Assembly: GCA_963761445.1 (NCBI GenBank)
Contig: CAVXHV010000004.1
Span: 2,542,001-2,606,000 of the forward strand
Direction of reading: 5' to 3'
Source: CAVXHV01 sp963761445
GTDB taxonomy: Bacteria; Planctomycetota; Planctomycetia; Isosphaerales; Isosphaeraceae
Length of the DNA: 64,000 bases
In this document: piece after piece, positions 37,901 to 47,820 of the stretch
Layout of the letters: every line of letters begins with the position of its first letter
How positions within the stretch are numbered: the stretch's first letter is position 1
Translations under genes and position numbers: made by a program
The notes under the pieces: model-generated
What the model saw: only the letters and a program-made list of their open reading frames with translations
Told to the model about the DNA's origin: nothing
Database searches by the model: none

Positions 37901-38539
37901 TCGATTTCCCCCCCGGCCTCCACATCGAGTTGCTTCCTCAAACGCTCAAGCGCCCGCCGGTGCCGCGTCTTCACCGCGGCTTCACCGATGCCCAGCACCG
38001 AGGCAATCTCGACGGTACTGAGCTGTTCCAGATAACGAAGCACCAGCACCTCCCGGTCCCGCGGCGGCAGCTCCTCGATCGCCGCCTGCACCCTCCCCCG
38101 CAGCTCGTCTTCCACAAGCCGTGCGCCCGCACTCTGCGCCGAAGACGCCAGTCGTTCCGTCAAGGCAGCCTCCGAATCGGCCGGAAGGTCGAAAATCCGT
38201 AGCTCCTCCCGATCCACGCTCCGGCGCTTCGCCCGCAAATGAAACCGATGAAGCTGAATCAACCGCTCCCACGCAAACTGCCGCAGCCAGGGATAAAACG
38301 GAATCGGACGAGTCGCAAGATAGTCATTCAGATTGCGCAGCGTCAGCCAGAGCATCTTGGACCACGTCCGACGGATCGACCCGCGCAGCCATCCGCCGGT
38401 CAATCCGCAGCGCGACCATCTGCCGAAGCCGCGCCCGATGCCGCGCCAGCAAATCCTGCCGCGCCGACTCTTCGCCCCTCCCGGCTCGGTTCAAAAGCTC
38501 CTCGGTGTCGGGCTCTCCACGACCGCCGGCCGTCATCAT
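37897..38539 (-). CDS. ECF-type RNA polymerase sigma factor, one frameshift
   Basis: Start ATG 38539 lies 5 nt after AGGGAG. Region 2: 'RVDPSDVVQDALADA' then 'LNDYLATRPIPFYPWLRQFA' in the next frame; region 4: 'ELPPRDREVLVLRYLEQLST' and 'VEIASVLGIGEAAVKTRHRR'. The break near 38350 is explained by one extra G (GACGCTGCGC for GACGCTCGC). Corrected length is about 213 residues. This is the planctomycetal ECF type found beside Ser/Thr kinases; activation through the adjacent kinase (overlapping stop/start at 37897-37900) is the usual proposal. Target promoters are unknown. Confidence 0.9.
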
Positions 38540-38704
38540 GCAGGCTCCCTATCCGTCCCTCTGCCAAACGAACGAATTGGGTGACACTTGTTGCCGAAAA
38601 ACGACAAAACGGTGCATGTATACGATCCCGCACGATTCAAGAAATGGCATCGCGTGCGCCCTTTGATCATTCGACGGTAGCGTTGGGGGCGTCGCGTGCA
38701 TACC

Positions 38705-39199
38705 ATGAGCACAAGCCCGCCCGGGAATTCCCCCCGTCACGGCCGAAGCCGATCACAAGTGAGGCAACTCGATCCATCAATGGAATGGCTCTGGTTAGAT
38801 TCGGATCGCGATGAGGAAACAAGCTGGTGGACCATCGATCCGCAGACGGGCCAACCCGATGACCAAACGGCCACCGATCCCGCCGGCCTCCACTGCCTCG
38901 GAGAGAGCGCACTCGACGATGTCAGCATGGTCGCCGATGCCATCGCAACGGAATTCGCCACGAACGGGTTCACAGATGAGCAGGTGGCGGCCCTCTTCTC
39001 GGAGCGCATCGTTCCGATTTCATTCCGAGGTCCTCCGGACGATGCCGCCAAACTCCTGGAGAGCATCGACGACCTCTGGGCCCTCGCTGAGAGCTGCTAC
39101 CAGCGAGGCCTCGGTCGCCCACCCGATCGGATCGAACGGCAGTGGCTCCAGCAATTCGCGATCGCGGCACTACGCGCCAGAGAGTCTCGAAAACGATGA
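38705..39199 (+). CDS. Hypothetical protein preceding kinase 3
   Basis: 164 residues from ATG 38705 (an in-frame GTG lies three codons earlier). Acidic N-terminal half ('MEWLWLDSDRDEETSWWTID'), Ala-rich helical C-terminal half. I do not recognise the family. Its TGA overlaps the ATG of the kinase fragment (39196), so it is translationally coupled to it. Confidence 0.6.
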   Translation: MSTSPPGNSPRHGRSRSQVRQLDPSMEWLWLDSDRDEETSWWTIDPQTGQPDDQTATDPAGLHCLGESALDDVSMVADAIATEFATNGFTDEQVAALFSERIVPISFRGPPDDAAKLLESIDDLWALAESCYQRGLGRPPDRIERQWLQQFAIAALRARESRKR

Positions 39200-40725
39200 T
39201 CCCATCAAACTCGAAGCCTGTAGACTCCGTTCGGGCCGACGACGCCTCGCCGTTGCCACTACCCGCCACGGAAGCTCCGACGATTGACTCCGACCCGGAG
39301 CAAGAACCGGCGAGCAGTGCGACCGGAGTGAATTCGCCCAAGCCCGATCTCGATCCACCTACCGACTGGATCACGGTCGATCATGACACCAGCTCCGCGC
39401 CGGACATGCTCATCGCCGGTCGTTATAAGCTACTGCAAAAAATCGGCGAAGGGGGCATGGGCGAGGTCTGGGTCGCGAAACAGTCCGAGCCGGTCAAGCG
39501 CACGGTCGCCCTCAAGCTGATCAAGCCCGGCATGGATTCGCGAGCGATGCTGCAACGTTTCGAGCAGGAACGCCAGGCCCTGGCGATGATGGACCACCCC
39601 AATATCGCCAAAGTCTTCGACGCCGGCCTCACGCCCACAGGGCAGCCGTTCTTCGTCATGGAGCTGGTGAACGGCCTGCCGCTCTGTAAATTCTGCGACG
39701 AGATGAAGCTCACCCCCAACGAACGCCTCGAGCTCTTCGTGCCCATCTGCCAGGCCGTGCAGCACGCCGCACCAGAAAGGCATCATTCACCGCGACCTGA
39801 AACCGGCCAACATTCTCGTCACGATGATCGATGCCAGGCCCGCCCCCAAGGTGATCGACTTCGGCGTCGCCAAGGCGACCGCGGGCAAGCTCATCAATGA
39901 GTCGATGTCGACCCAGTTCGGTTCGGTCATCGGCACGCTCGAATACATGGCGCCGGAGCAGACGGGCTTCTCGGGCGAGGACATCGACACCCGGGCCGAC
40001 ATCTATTCCCTCGGGGTGATCCTCTACGAGCTTCTGACCGGGCTGCGCCCGATCGACGCCCGGCGCCTGAAAAATGCGGCACTGACGGAGATGATACGAC
40101 GCTTCAAACCGCGGCGAACCTGGGCGTGAACTACAAGGAAGCAGGCCGGCTCAAGGAAGCGATTCCGCTTCTCGAAGAAGCCCATCAGGCGACCAAGAAA
40201 TTCCCGACGCTGAAATGGGTGAGAACGCATTTGCTCGACGCCTACTCGAAGACGGGCGAGAACGCCAAGCTCCCCAACTTGATTTCGGAAGTGTTGACCG
40301 ACGCCCGAAACACCCTGCCCAACGACAGCCCGCAACTCGCCGCGCAGTTGGCTGCGGCCAGCCAGGCGCTACTTCAGTCCCAAGCCTTTGCCCAGGCCGA
40401 GCCGCTCCTCCGCGAGTGCCTGACCATCCGCGAGAAGACGCAGCCCGACGTCTGGGCGACGTTCAACACCCAATCGTCTCTCGGCGGGGCGCTCCTGGGC
40501 CAGAAGAACTTTGCCGGCGCCGAGCCGCTCTTGATCGCCGGTTACAACGGCATGAAGCAGCGCGAGAAGACGATCCCGGTCCCAGGGCAGGTCCGCCTGA
40601 CCGAGGCCCTCGACCGCCTCGTAAAGCTCTACGAGGCCACCAACAAGCCCGACAAAGCCGCAACCTGGCGCAAGGAGCTCGAAGCGCGCAAGGCCGCCGA
40701 AAAGCAACCGGCGAAAAAGCCTTGA
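39196..40725 (+). pseudogene. Ser/Thr protein kinase-TPR, copy 3, with internal deletion and frameshift
   Basis: ATG 39196 replaces the usual N-terminal domain: the protein begins 'MIPSNSKPVDSVRADDASPL' and then follows copy 2 closely through 'GEGGMGEVWVAK', 'VALKLIKPG', 'HRDLKPANILV' and 'DFGVAKA'. An extra C near 39768 shifts the frame. After 'AALTEMIR' (about 40099) the sequence jumps to the end of the TPR array ('TLQTAANLGVNYKEAGRL'), so the rest of the C-lobe, the membrane segment and all but the last TPR (about 1.9 kb) are missing. The C-terminal tail to 'KQPAKKP' is as in copies 1 and 2. About 85-90 percent similar to those copies, so an older paralogue. Confidence 0.85.
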
Positions 40726-40782
40726 TCAAAGAGTCGGCCTCGAACGCCTCCAAACGGTCCAGAAGATCCGAATGCTTGCCAA

Positions 40783-41268
40783 TCAATCTCCCCGTTTGGT
40801 CACGTTGGGGATCTCGACCCCCAGCGCATTCGCCAGAGCGACCTGGTGATCCTGCTCCTGCACCAGTATGTCCCGGATGTGTTCGGCCAGGGCATATTCG
40901 CCGAGCGCCTCGCACTGACGTACACGCTGCCGATAGTGATGGATCGTTTCATTCTCGTTATCCAGGTCAAATCGCAGCATTTCTTCTGCTTTTGCCGAGG
41001 TCTTCACCGGCTTCGGCACGGCCAGCGGCATACCGCCCAGATAATCGATCTGGCCGGCGATGATCAAGGCATGCGCCAGCTCCTCCGCGGCATGCGTCTC
41101 CAACTCGCCAGCGATGTTCATGTACTCCGCGCCCTTGAGGGTCTGCGAATAGACCACATACGAGATGATAGCCTGGTATTCACGTGCGAGGTCTTCGTTG
41201 AGCAGGGCCACCAGGTCTTCGCGCGTGACGGCTGGTGCGTTGCCCGTATCCGATTCGTGCTTCGCCAT
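40783..41268 (-). CDS. Ferritin-like/bacterioferritin-type protein
   Basis: 161 residues; start 41268 follows AGGAG by 7 nt. Four-helix diiron pattern: 'LNEDLAREYQAIISYVVYSQ' (Glu ligand), 'ELETHAAEELAHALI' (ExxH), 'DNENETIHHYRQRV' and 'ILVQEQDHQVALAN' (ExxH). It belongs to the ferritin-like group related to bacterioferritin, which oxidises and stores iron or protects against peroxide. No haem-binding Met is evident. The small lipoprotein gene lies 53 bases upstream on the same strand. Confidence 0.85.
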   Translation of the reverse strand: MAKHESDTGNAPAVTREDLVALLNEDLAREYQAIISYVVYSQTLKGAEYMNIAGELETHAAEELAHALIIAGQIDYLGGMPLAVPKPVKTSAKAEEMLRFDLDNENETIHHYRQRVRQCEALGEYALAEHIRDILVQEQDHQVALANALGVEIPNVTKRGD

Positions 41269-41321
41269 GTCGATCTCCTGTCGTCCGGGGTGAAACGGAT
41301 TTGATCTCCGAGCGACCGCCC

Positions 41322-41531
41322 TCACGGCTTGAGCGCCTTGTCGACGGCCCGCCCCGCTTTCTCCCCCGGGCCGGGAGGGTTCACTGCGTCTTTGACGTCC
41401 TGAACACCCTTGTCGATACTCTTCCCCGCCTGCTCGGCAGGCCCCTTGGACTCACATCCACCGACGGTCGCAAACACCACGCAGAGCACCGCGGCCAGGG
41501 CCGCGATCCGATAGTTCCGTTCCATCTTCAT
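41322..41531 (-). CDS. Small entericidin-like lipoprotein
   Basis: 69 residues; AGGAGG lies 7-8 nt before ATG 41531. Signal 'RIAALAAVLCVVFATVGGCE' with lipobox VGGC; mature part is Lys/Asp/Gly-rich ('KSIDKGVQDVKDAV') and probably amphipathic. Such small lipoproteins are often stress induced. Located between the ferritin-like gene and the leader element at 41862. Confidence 0.8.
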   Translation of the reverse strand: MKMERNYRIAALAAVLCVVFATVGGCESKGPAEQAGKSIDKGVQDVKDAVNPPGPGEKAGRAVDKALKP

Positions 41532-41579
41532 CCCAAAACCTCCTCGAGAATGCGGTGCAATACCGGATGGCCAAGTTGT

Positions 41580-41750
41580 TCAGCCACACCCGGCCATCGC
41601 TCCTGGTTCATGCGCATCAACGGGCCCATTCCAGCTCGCGGCGGGTATGCCAGGGGCGAGCAGGAACACCTGCACCATCGTGCCGGTCGTGAACACTTGC
41701 AAGGATCGTGCCGGACTTCGTTTCGATTTCCCCCCCCGCCGATTCCAGCC
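41580..41750 (-). pseudogene. C-terminal remnant of a DUF2294 gene behind leader element 1
   Basis: With one base removed near 41702 the minus strand reads 'GEIETKSGT', then 'LQVFTTGTMVQVFLLAPGIP' and 'WNGPVD', almost the same as the end of the intact gene at 49336-49749. The 5' two thirds are gone. The leader element lies about 110 bases upstream, the same order as at 49794. Confidence 0.75.
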
Positions 41751-41861
41751 TCTGCTCACAGGGCCAACATCCTGCGGTCGCAGTTGCTTCCATCGGCTGC
41801 GTGGGTCCCTCGATACGCGACAGCGATCTCCCGGCGTCTTTGACCATACCTCGCCGCCGCC

Positions 41862-41970
41862 AAAAAAAAACGGCGCAGTGGATACCCCGAAGGCATCCGC
41901 CGCGCCGGCTTACTCGTCAACGAGCCCCCCGCCACCGGCGAGTTGCCCGTTATCTAGTCGCCCGACGATA
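41862..41970 (-). ncRNA. Leader element 1 (structured RNA with intrinsic terminator)
   Basis: 5' hairpin GTCGGGCGAC, then TAGA, GGGC, hairpin CTCGCC-GGT-GGCGGG, the conserved block GTTGACGAGTAAGCCGG and a GC-rich hairpin followed by nine U. The upper stem differs from other copies with compensating changes. Followed by the DUF2294 remnant. Confidence 0.75.
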
Positions 41971-42014
41971 TCTTTTTGGTTACCTGAGCGTTTGCTTAGG
42001 TCCCAATGCGTCCC

Positions 42015-42042
42015 ATTATGCCGCGCTCAGCACGAATAGCAA
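42015..42042 (-). promoter_or_regulatory. Promoter of leader element 1
   Basis: TTGCTA at 42042-42037, 16-base spacer, CATAAT at 42020-42015. The -10 lies about 45 bases before the element core. Confidence 0.65.
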
Positions 42043-42131
42043 CGGAAATCGCCTTATTCTCAGTGCCGGCATCAACAACCAGCGCGCAGAATCAAGCCTC
42101 CGTCCGGCCTTGCCTTCACCCTCAGCCGGAA

Positions 42132-42959
42132 TCAGTCCCGCAATCGCCTCGCGCGCCGCCTCTTTCCGACGGCAGCCGGCACGCCCACCAGAACGCCTCC
42201 GATGAGGGCCAGTGTCATTGTGCCGGGTTCCGGCACGGACGCCGGCGCGATGCAATTCGTGATCGTATTGTCGTCGAGTGTCACCGCACCAGTGAGCGCC
42301 AGGGCGCTTCCGTCCAGGATTGTTGCGCCGGTGTTCATGGTGATGCTCACGTCCGCGAGAATGTGTCCTTCGAACGCAGTTCCCGTACCGAGCGTCGCGG
42401 AAGAACCAACCTGCCAGAACACGTTGCACCCCACCATCGGAGAAGCACCGCTGCCCACGTTCTCCGCCACGATGTTAGTCGCGGTTGTGAGCGTGCTCCC
42501 GATCTGGAACACGAACAGCGAATTCGGATTGCCCTCGTAGTTGAGAGTGAGCGTTCCGGAGGTCAGTAGTACCGCTGATGATGAAAAGGAATAGACGCCA
42601 GGCGTCAGCGTAAGTCCTCCAAGCTGCATGCCCAAGGCCGACTGCGTGGGCGCCAATCCCGCCGCTTGGTTGTACGCAGTGAGGGCATCAGCCTGTGCCT
42701 GAGCCGCGTCTGCGTTATCGATCACGTAAGGTGCGTTGATAACCCCAGGGGGGAACCCCGTGATCGAACTGGAAGCACCTGGGGAAACTCCTACGTTTCC
42801 TCCGTCGATCACGGACGAACCGGTATTGGTGACCGCCGAGGCACCCAGGACGGCATAGTCTCCCGCCGTACCCAGCGTAATACCGCCGCCGGCCATCGCC
42901 CGCGGTGAAAAACCGGCAAGTGCCGCAATCGCAATCAGAATCAGGATCTTACATCTCAC
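42132..42959 (-). CDS. Ice-binding-like (DUF3494) secreted protein with PEP-CTERM anchor
   Basis: The start chosen is GTG 42959 because AAGGAG lies 7 nt upstream; it gives a normal signal peptide 'KILILIAIAALAGFSPRAMA'. The body is a DUF3494 beta-solenoid ('GTAGDYAVLGASAVTNTG' start; 'NPNSLFVFQIGSTLTT'; 'NVFWQVGSSATLGTGTAFEG'), the fold of many ice-binding proteins, though most members bind something else. The C-terminus 'VPEPGTMTLALIGGVLVGV' plus a basic tail is a PEP-CTERM sorting signal for exosortase. About 275 residues. Monocistronic in this context. Confidence 0.88.
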   Translation of the reverse strand: MRCKILILIAIAALAGFSPRAMAGGGITLGTAGDYAVLGASAVTNTGSSVIDGGNVGVSPGASSSITGFPPGVINAPYVIDNADAAQAQADALTAYNQAAGLAPTQSALGMQLGGLTLTPGVYSFSSSAVLLTSGTLTLNYEGNPNSLFVFQIGSTLTTATNIVAENVGSGASPMVGCNVFWQVGSSATLGTGTAFEGHILADVSITMNTGATILDGSALALTGAVTLDDNTITNCIAPASVPEPGTMTLALIGGVLVGVPAAVGKRRRARRLRD

Positions 42960-43312
42960 TTCGGAGCTCCTTAGTCGCACGAACGTGTTTCGCCGCCTGT
43001 GCTAGAGGATGTACGCGAATCAAAATGATGGCATCGACCAGCAGGAACCCAACGGGCCCGTCAGATCGACGGGCATCCCTGCCCTCGAGTGCGTTCCGCG
43101 CGAGATCCTAGCTACCCGCGCAGCCGCGCAGCCGCGCTAACACATCCAGGCTATGACGCAGAGACGCCGGCGCTTAACCGGGAAAACCCCGGGATGCGCC
43201 GGAAAATGACCTGGGATCGAGTCTGGCAATGATCGCCACAGTGCAAGCGACGCGACCATCTGCGATTCGCCTTTTGGCCGCCCTGGCGCCAGCCGATTCC
43301 CCGTGCGGGCGG

Positions 43313-43970
43313 CTAGACGTCCGGTGTGATCACACCCATCCGGATCGCATAGCGCACCAGGCCCGCGATGTGGTGGATATCGAGCGCAGTCATCAATTGA
43401 GTCCGATGCGTCTCCACGCCCTTGACGCTCAGTCCCAGCTTGCGCGATCTCTTTGGTCGTGTCCCCTTCCGCGACTAACTGCAGCACCTCGCGCTGCCGC
43501 GGCGTGAGCCGATCGAACGGGCTGCTCATCTCGCTGCCCACGCGTTTGACGTAAGCCGCAATGACGTGCTTGGCGATCGCCGAGCAAAGGTATGTTTCGC
43601 CCCGGGCAACCGCCCGGATCGCACGCTCGAGTTCCTGGGGGTTGGTGTTCTTGAGCAGATAGCCCGCTGCGCCCAGGCGAAGCGCTTGCACCACGCACTC
43701 CTCGTTGCCGTTCATGGAGAGGATGATCGTACGCGTCTGCGGCGAAACCGCGGCCACTCGTGCTGTCGCGTCGAGGCCATTCATCTCCGGCATCATGATG
43801 TCCATCAGGACGACGTCGGGGTGATGCACCTTGCACAGTCGCAGCGACTCGCGGCCGTCCCCCGCCTCGGCGACGACCTCGACGCCGGCAATGCCTTGCA
43901 CCAGGGCGCGGATCCCCGCACGGAAAAGCTCGTGGTCGTCAGCGAGCAGGACGCGGATCGGCGTGCTCAC
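43313..43970 (-). CDS. NarL/FixJ-type response regulator, one frameshift in the DNA-binding domain
   Basis: Receiver domain with Asp11-Asp12, phosphorylation site Asp57 ('VVLMDIMMPEMNG') and Lys about 108, then linker and LuxR-type HTH beginning 'LTPRQREVLQLVAEGDTTKE'. After 'EIAQ' (about 43440) the frame must shift to read 'LGLSVKGVETHRTQLM' and end at 43313; two bases seem to be missing (AAG) or one is extra. ATG 43970 overlaps the stop of the upstream histidine kinase gene, so the two form a classical two-component pair. Target genes unknown; the leader-element regulon is an obvious candidate but untested. Confidence 0.88.
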
Positions 43971-45868
43971 GGCTGGCCCTCCTCGTTCGACTCATCCGCC
44001 GCAGGTGTGGCTGTCAGGGGGAACCAGACGCGGACGCTGGCTCCGTGACCCGGTTGCGACTCGACCGTGGCACCGCCGCCCAGGAGCGCGACCCGTTCTT
44101 GAATCGCCAGCAGGCCGAAGGCCACACCCTCGCGGGCGCGAAGCCGCGCGCCCTCGAGATCAAAGCCGGCTCCATCGTCACGAACGAGCAGCCCAACCTG
44201 CTCCTCACCCTGCTCCAGCTCGACCCAGACGTTTCGCGCATGCGCGTGCCGCACGACGTTGGTAAGTGCCCCCTGCGCGACTCGGAATAAGGCGGTCGCC
44301 AGGCTCGGGGGCAGCGGCGCCGACGACGACGACTCGACGGCGAAGTGCGCGACCAGGCCCGGCTGCTGCGCCTGGCGATCCACCAGCCAGCGCAATGAGG
44401 CGGCCAGGCCAATCTCGTCGAGCATGTACGGCCGTAATTCGAGCGACAGGTTGCGCACTTGCTCAACGGCCTGGTCGACGATCTGGATGCTCTCCTCGAT
44501 CCGGGCACTAGCGGCCGCGCTCGCCGTGACCTTGAGCCCTTGCAGATTGACGCCGACCGCGCTCAAGACCTGCCCGATTTCATCGTGCAGCTCGCGGGCA
44601 ACGTGCCGCCGCTCTTGCTCCTGAACCTCGACAACGCGCCGGGAAAGGACCCGCAGTCGCTCGGCCGAGCTGCGCAGGGCCTCTTCGGCCTTCTTGTTCT
44701 CGGAGATGTCGCGAGAGATTCCCAGCACTCCGATCACTTCGCCGTTTGCATTCCGGTACGGCGCCTTGGTCGTGAGCAAGGTTCGAGTAACGCCCGCCGC
44801 CGTGACGAGCTCCTCGAGCGTCGTGCTCTCTTCGCTCTCCATCACCCGACGGTCGATCGCCCTGACACGCTCGGCTGTTTCAGGGGCGTACAACACGCCC
44901 GCGTCGCGGCCAATCACTTCCGCGACGGTCCTGCCCAGACCGCGCCCGCCATGGGAATTGATCATCAAGTTGCGGCCGTCCAGGTCCTTGACGTAGATCG
45001 CGTCCGTGATGCCTTCGATCACCGCGTGAAATAGGTCCTCGCGATCCTGTCGATCTCGTTCCACCTGCTTGCGCTTCGTGATATCCCGGTGGGCGCCCAG
45101 GTGCAGCCCGGGCAGAATGTTCGAGACGGACCGGTACTCGACCTCGCGCCATGACCCGTCCTTGCACAGAAACGTGTATTCATCACTAAGTGCCCCCGTG
45201 AAGAGAAATCCGCCCATCAGCTCGGGAATTCGCTCTCGGTCCAGGCCCGGAGTGACGTCGCTGATCGTCAACTGCAAGAGCTCCTCGCGGCTGTAGCCGA
45301 CGAGCTCGCAGCTCGCCGGATTGGCGTCCACGAACCGTCCAGCGTCATCGATGAGCAACATCCCGTCCGGGCAGTTCTCGAAGATCGCCTGGAACCGGCG
45401 CCAGCTTTGCTCGAGCGCCGCATCGGCCTGTCTTTGCTCGGTGATATCGCGCGAAATGCCGAGCACGCCCACGATGCGGCCTCGATCGTCTCGGAACGGT
45501 CCCTTGGTGCTTACAATCGTCCTCATCGGTTTTGCGGACGATACAGTCTGCTCCAGGGTTATCGTTGCCCCGTCCGCCACGATTTGCCGGTCGATTTGCA
45601 TCATCTCCCAGGCGTCGTCGGCCGCGAACAGTTCTGTATCATCCTTGCCAATGGCCTCTTCCACCGGCATTCCCAGCACGCGTGCGCACGCCGTGTTGAC
45701 CAGCGTGTAGCGGCCCAGCGCGTCTTTGGCATAGACCGCGTCGGGAATCACTTCGGTGGCGGCTAGCAACAGGGCGCATCGAGCGCGCACAAGGCCGGCA
45801 GAAGCGCGCAGCTCGCACAAATCTTCAAGCAGTTGCTCTCGTGTCTTACCCGAGTCTTCTGCGTCCAT
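43967..45868 (-). CDS. PAS-domain sensor histidine kinase (HisKA_3 type)
   Basis: 633 residues. Three PAS domains (about 35-145, 155-268 and 275-395), each ending in a 'GISRDIT' or 'GAHRDIT' PAC motif, then HisKA_3 with 'RRHVARELHDEIGQ' (phospho-acceptor His 428) and a HATPase_c domain ('NVVRHAHARNVWVEL', 'DDGAGFD'). No membrane segments, so a cytoplasmic sensor; ligands or redox groups in the PAS domains are unknown. Its stop overlaps the start of the response regulator. Confidence 0.92.
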   Translation of the reverse strand: MDAEDSGKTREQLLEDLCELRASAGLVRARCALLLAATEVIPDAVYAKDALGRYTLVNTACARVLGMPVEEAIGKDDTELFAADDAWEMMQIDRQIVADGATITLEQTVSSAKPMRTIVSTKGPFRDDRGRIVGVLGISRDITEQRQADAALEQSWRRFQAIFENCPDGMLLIDDAGRFVDANPASCELVGYSREELLQLTISDVTPGLDRERIPELMGGFLFTGALSDEYTFLCKDGSWREVEYRSVSNILPGLHLGAHRDITKRKQVERDRQDREDLFHAVIEGITDAIYVKDLDGRNLMINSHGGRGLGRTVAEVIGRDAGVLYAPETAERVRAIDRRVMESEESTTLEELVTAAGVTRTLLTTKAPYRNANGEVIGVLGISRDISENKKAEEALRSSAERLRVLSRRVVEVQEQERRHVARELHDEIGQVLSAVGVNLQGLKVTASAAASARIEESIQIVDQAVEQVRNLSLELRPYMLDEIGLAASLRWLVDRQAQQPGLVAHFAVESSSSAPLPPSLATALFRVAQGALTNVVRHAHARNVWVELEQGEEQVGLLVRDDGAGFDLEGARLRAREGVAFGLLAIQERVALLGGGATVESQPGHGASVRVWFPLTATPAADESNEEGQP

Positions 45869-46572
45869 CTCGCGTGGCCTTTTTAAAGCCCGGCACGCTA
45901 CCGAGCGTCACGTTCTCAACGGGCAATTGTCACGACCCGATCGATTACAACTGGCTGCACTCTGGACTCTCCAGCACATCCCGCGCATTCTGAATTGCCA
46001 TTCACGATCGTCTGCCCGCTCAAGTTAGCGGCGCACCAGACTCGCGCGGCGGAGGTGCAGTACCGCACGAGCCCTATCGGAAGACACTATGGCCGAAAGG
46101 CAGCGAATCGAGCAGCGGCGTCAGACGTTGAGTCCCTCTCCAGTCGGCGAGGGGGCGATGCGTCATGCAATTCGCCATCGTGTGCACGAACACACGACGA
46201 GATGCAGATCCAGTGGTCTATTATGCCGCTATGTCAACCCTGTTGGACCTAAATGCTAGTCCGCCTTTGTTGGCGAGTCAAGAATCCGCTTTCAAGAACG
46301 GCTCACTGAATACGAGCTTGAACATGCAGGCATAGTTGTAACAATTGAGCCAGCAAGAACTTCGCGAATCCCCACGCCCACCCGGAATAAGGCTATTCTC
46401 GTTTTTTGTTCATCCCAATGTTTATTTTTTTCAACAACACCCGATTCATTGGAGATTGATCAATTGCATACGCGCCAGCGGCGCCCATCATCCTGCGCTC
46501 AACAAGACGAGCCGGCGAAATGGTTTCATTCTTTGCACCAGGATGATCAACTAGCCGGATAGAATCGTTCAA
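45869..46572. other. Divergent intergenic region
   Basis: About 700 bases between the histidine kinase (minus) and the acyltransferase (plus). GC falls in the right half, with T-runs near 46402 and 46421. No ORF, leader element or repeat could be supported. Confidence 0.5.
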
Positions 46573-47820
46573 ATGAACGAGACGACAACCATTTCCGAAG
46601 GCCCGACCTTCCGCCCCGCCAGGCCCGTGTCCTGGGTGTTGGCCGGTGCCCAGATCCTCAACCGTCTCGACCTGGCCTGGCGCAACCGGCTGCGCATCGA
46701 GCAGCGCGATCTCGAATTGCTGCGCTCGCTTCCTCGCACAGCGGGGATCATCCTCGCCTCCAATCACGCCGATGAAACCGATATGAAGGCATGCCTCGAA
46801 TTATCGCGGCGCTGTCGCCGCCGATTTCTTTTTATGATGAATCGAGAGGCTTTTGATGAGGCCTCCGGTCTTGCCGGCTGGTGGCTCCAGCGCCTCGGCT
46901 CTTTCTCCGTTGAACGAGGCGGCCACAACGAGGTCGCCAAACGCTACGCGATCGACGTGGTGAAACGGGCTCAAGAGGTGCTCGTCATTTTTCCGGAAGG
47001 CGAGATCCACTACCTGAACGATCTGGTGCAACCGTTCAAAACCGGCGCTGTTGAGATTGGAATGCAAGCCGTGATCTGCCGCCGGCAAACCCAGCCCGAT
47101 TGGACCGCCTACTTGGTCCCGCTGGCCATCAAGTATCGTTACCGCCAGGCCATTCAACCAATCCTTGACGAGAAGACGCGCATGATGGAGCAGCGTCTCT
47201 TCCGCCAGACCCCCTCCGACTCGCTTCCGCTCCGCCTGGCACGGATCGTCGCCGAGCTCCTGCACCGCCAGGAGATGATCCATGACCTGGTTCCCGACCC
47301 GGACCGACGCGCCGCCCTGACCGATCGCGTGCAAGCCGCGCGGCGGGCGGTGCTGTCGCAGATGGAACAGGCCCACACTGGTGCAAAGGCCGATTCAAGG
47401 GCCCAGACGATCGATCGCACCTGGCGATTGAGCTCCTACTTGCGGAGCTTGTTGAGAAAAGGCGGCGAGTTTAGCGACACGCGCCGCGAAGGCTTCCGCC
47501 TCGACCTCGCGGTACTGAAGCGCGTGGCGCAGATGGGAAGCTGGCAGCCAAGCTACGTGGATCTCGACCCGTCGCAGGAACGGCTCGCAGAAATGGTCCT
47601 CAAGCTCGAGCGGGAGGTCTTCAACATCAAACGCCCCCGCCAGCTCGCCAGTCGCGACGTCTTCCTCCGCATCGGCAATCCGATCGACCTCGGCCAGTTC
47701 GTCCCGTCTTATCTCGAGAACCCACACGCGACCTGCCATGCGGTCGCCGAACAGCTCCGCACGGTGATCCAGGCCCTGATCGACGACATAGTGACCCCAC
47801 CGGCAACCAAACGCCAGTGA
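46573..47820 (+). CDS. PlsC-like lysophospholipid acyltransferase
   Basis: 415 residues. Acyltransferase motif I 'ASNHADETD' (NHxxxxD, His 65, Asp 70), a segment 'GSFSVERGG' like motif II, and motif III 'VIFPEGEIH' (about residues 138-146). It would acylate a glycerolipid at the membrane surface, but the long C-terminal part (residues about 200-415) is not in typical PlsC enzymes, so the substrate may differ. No clear membrane anchor. Confidence 0.82.
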   Translation: MNETTTISEGPTFRPARPVSWVLAGAQILNRLDLAWRNRLRIEQRDLELLRSLPRTAGIILASNHADETDMKACLELSRRCRRRFLFMMNREAFDEASGLAGWWLQRLGSFSVERGGHNEVAKRYAIDVVKRAQEVLVIFPEGEIHYLNDLVQPFKTGAVEIGMQAVICRRQTQPDWTAYLVPLAIKYRYRQAIQPILDEKTRMMEQRLFRQTPSDSLPLRLARIVAELLHRQEMIHDLVPDPDRRAALTDRVQAARRAVLSQMEQAHTGAKADSRAQTIDRTWRLSSYLRSLLRKGGEFSDTRREGFRLDLAVLKRVAQMGSWQPSYVDLDPSQERLAEMVLKLEREVFNIKRPRQLASRDVFLRIGNPIDLGQFVPSYLENPHATCHAVAEQLRTVIQALIDDIVTPPATKRQ

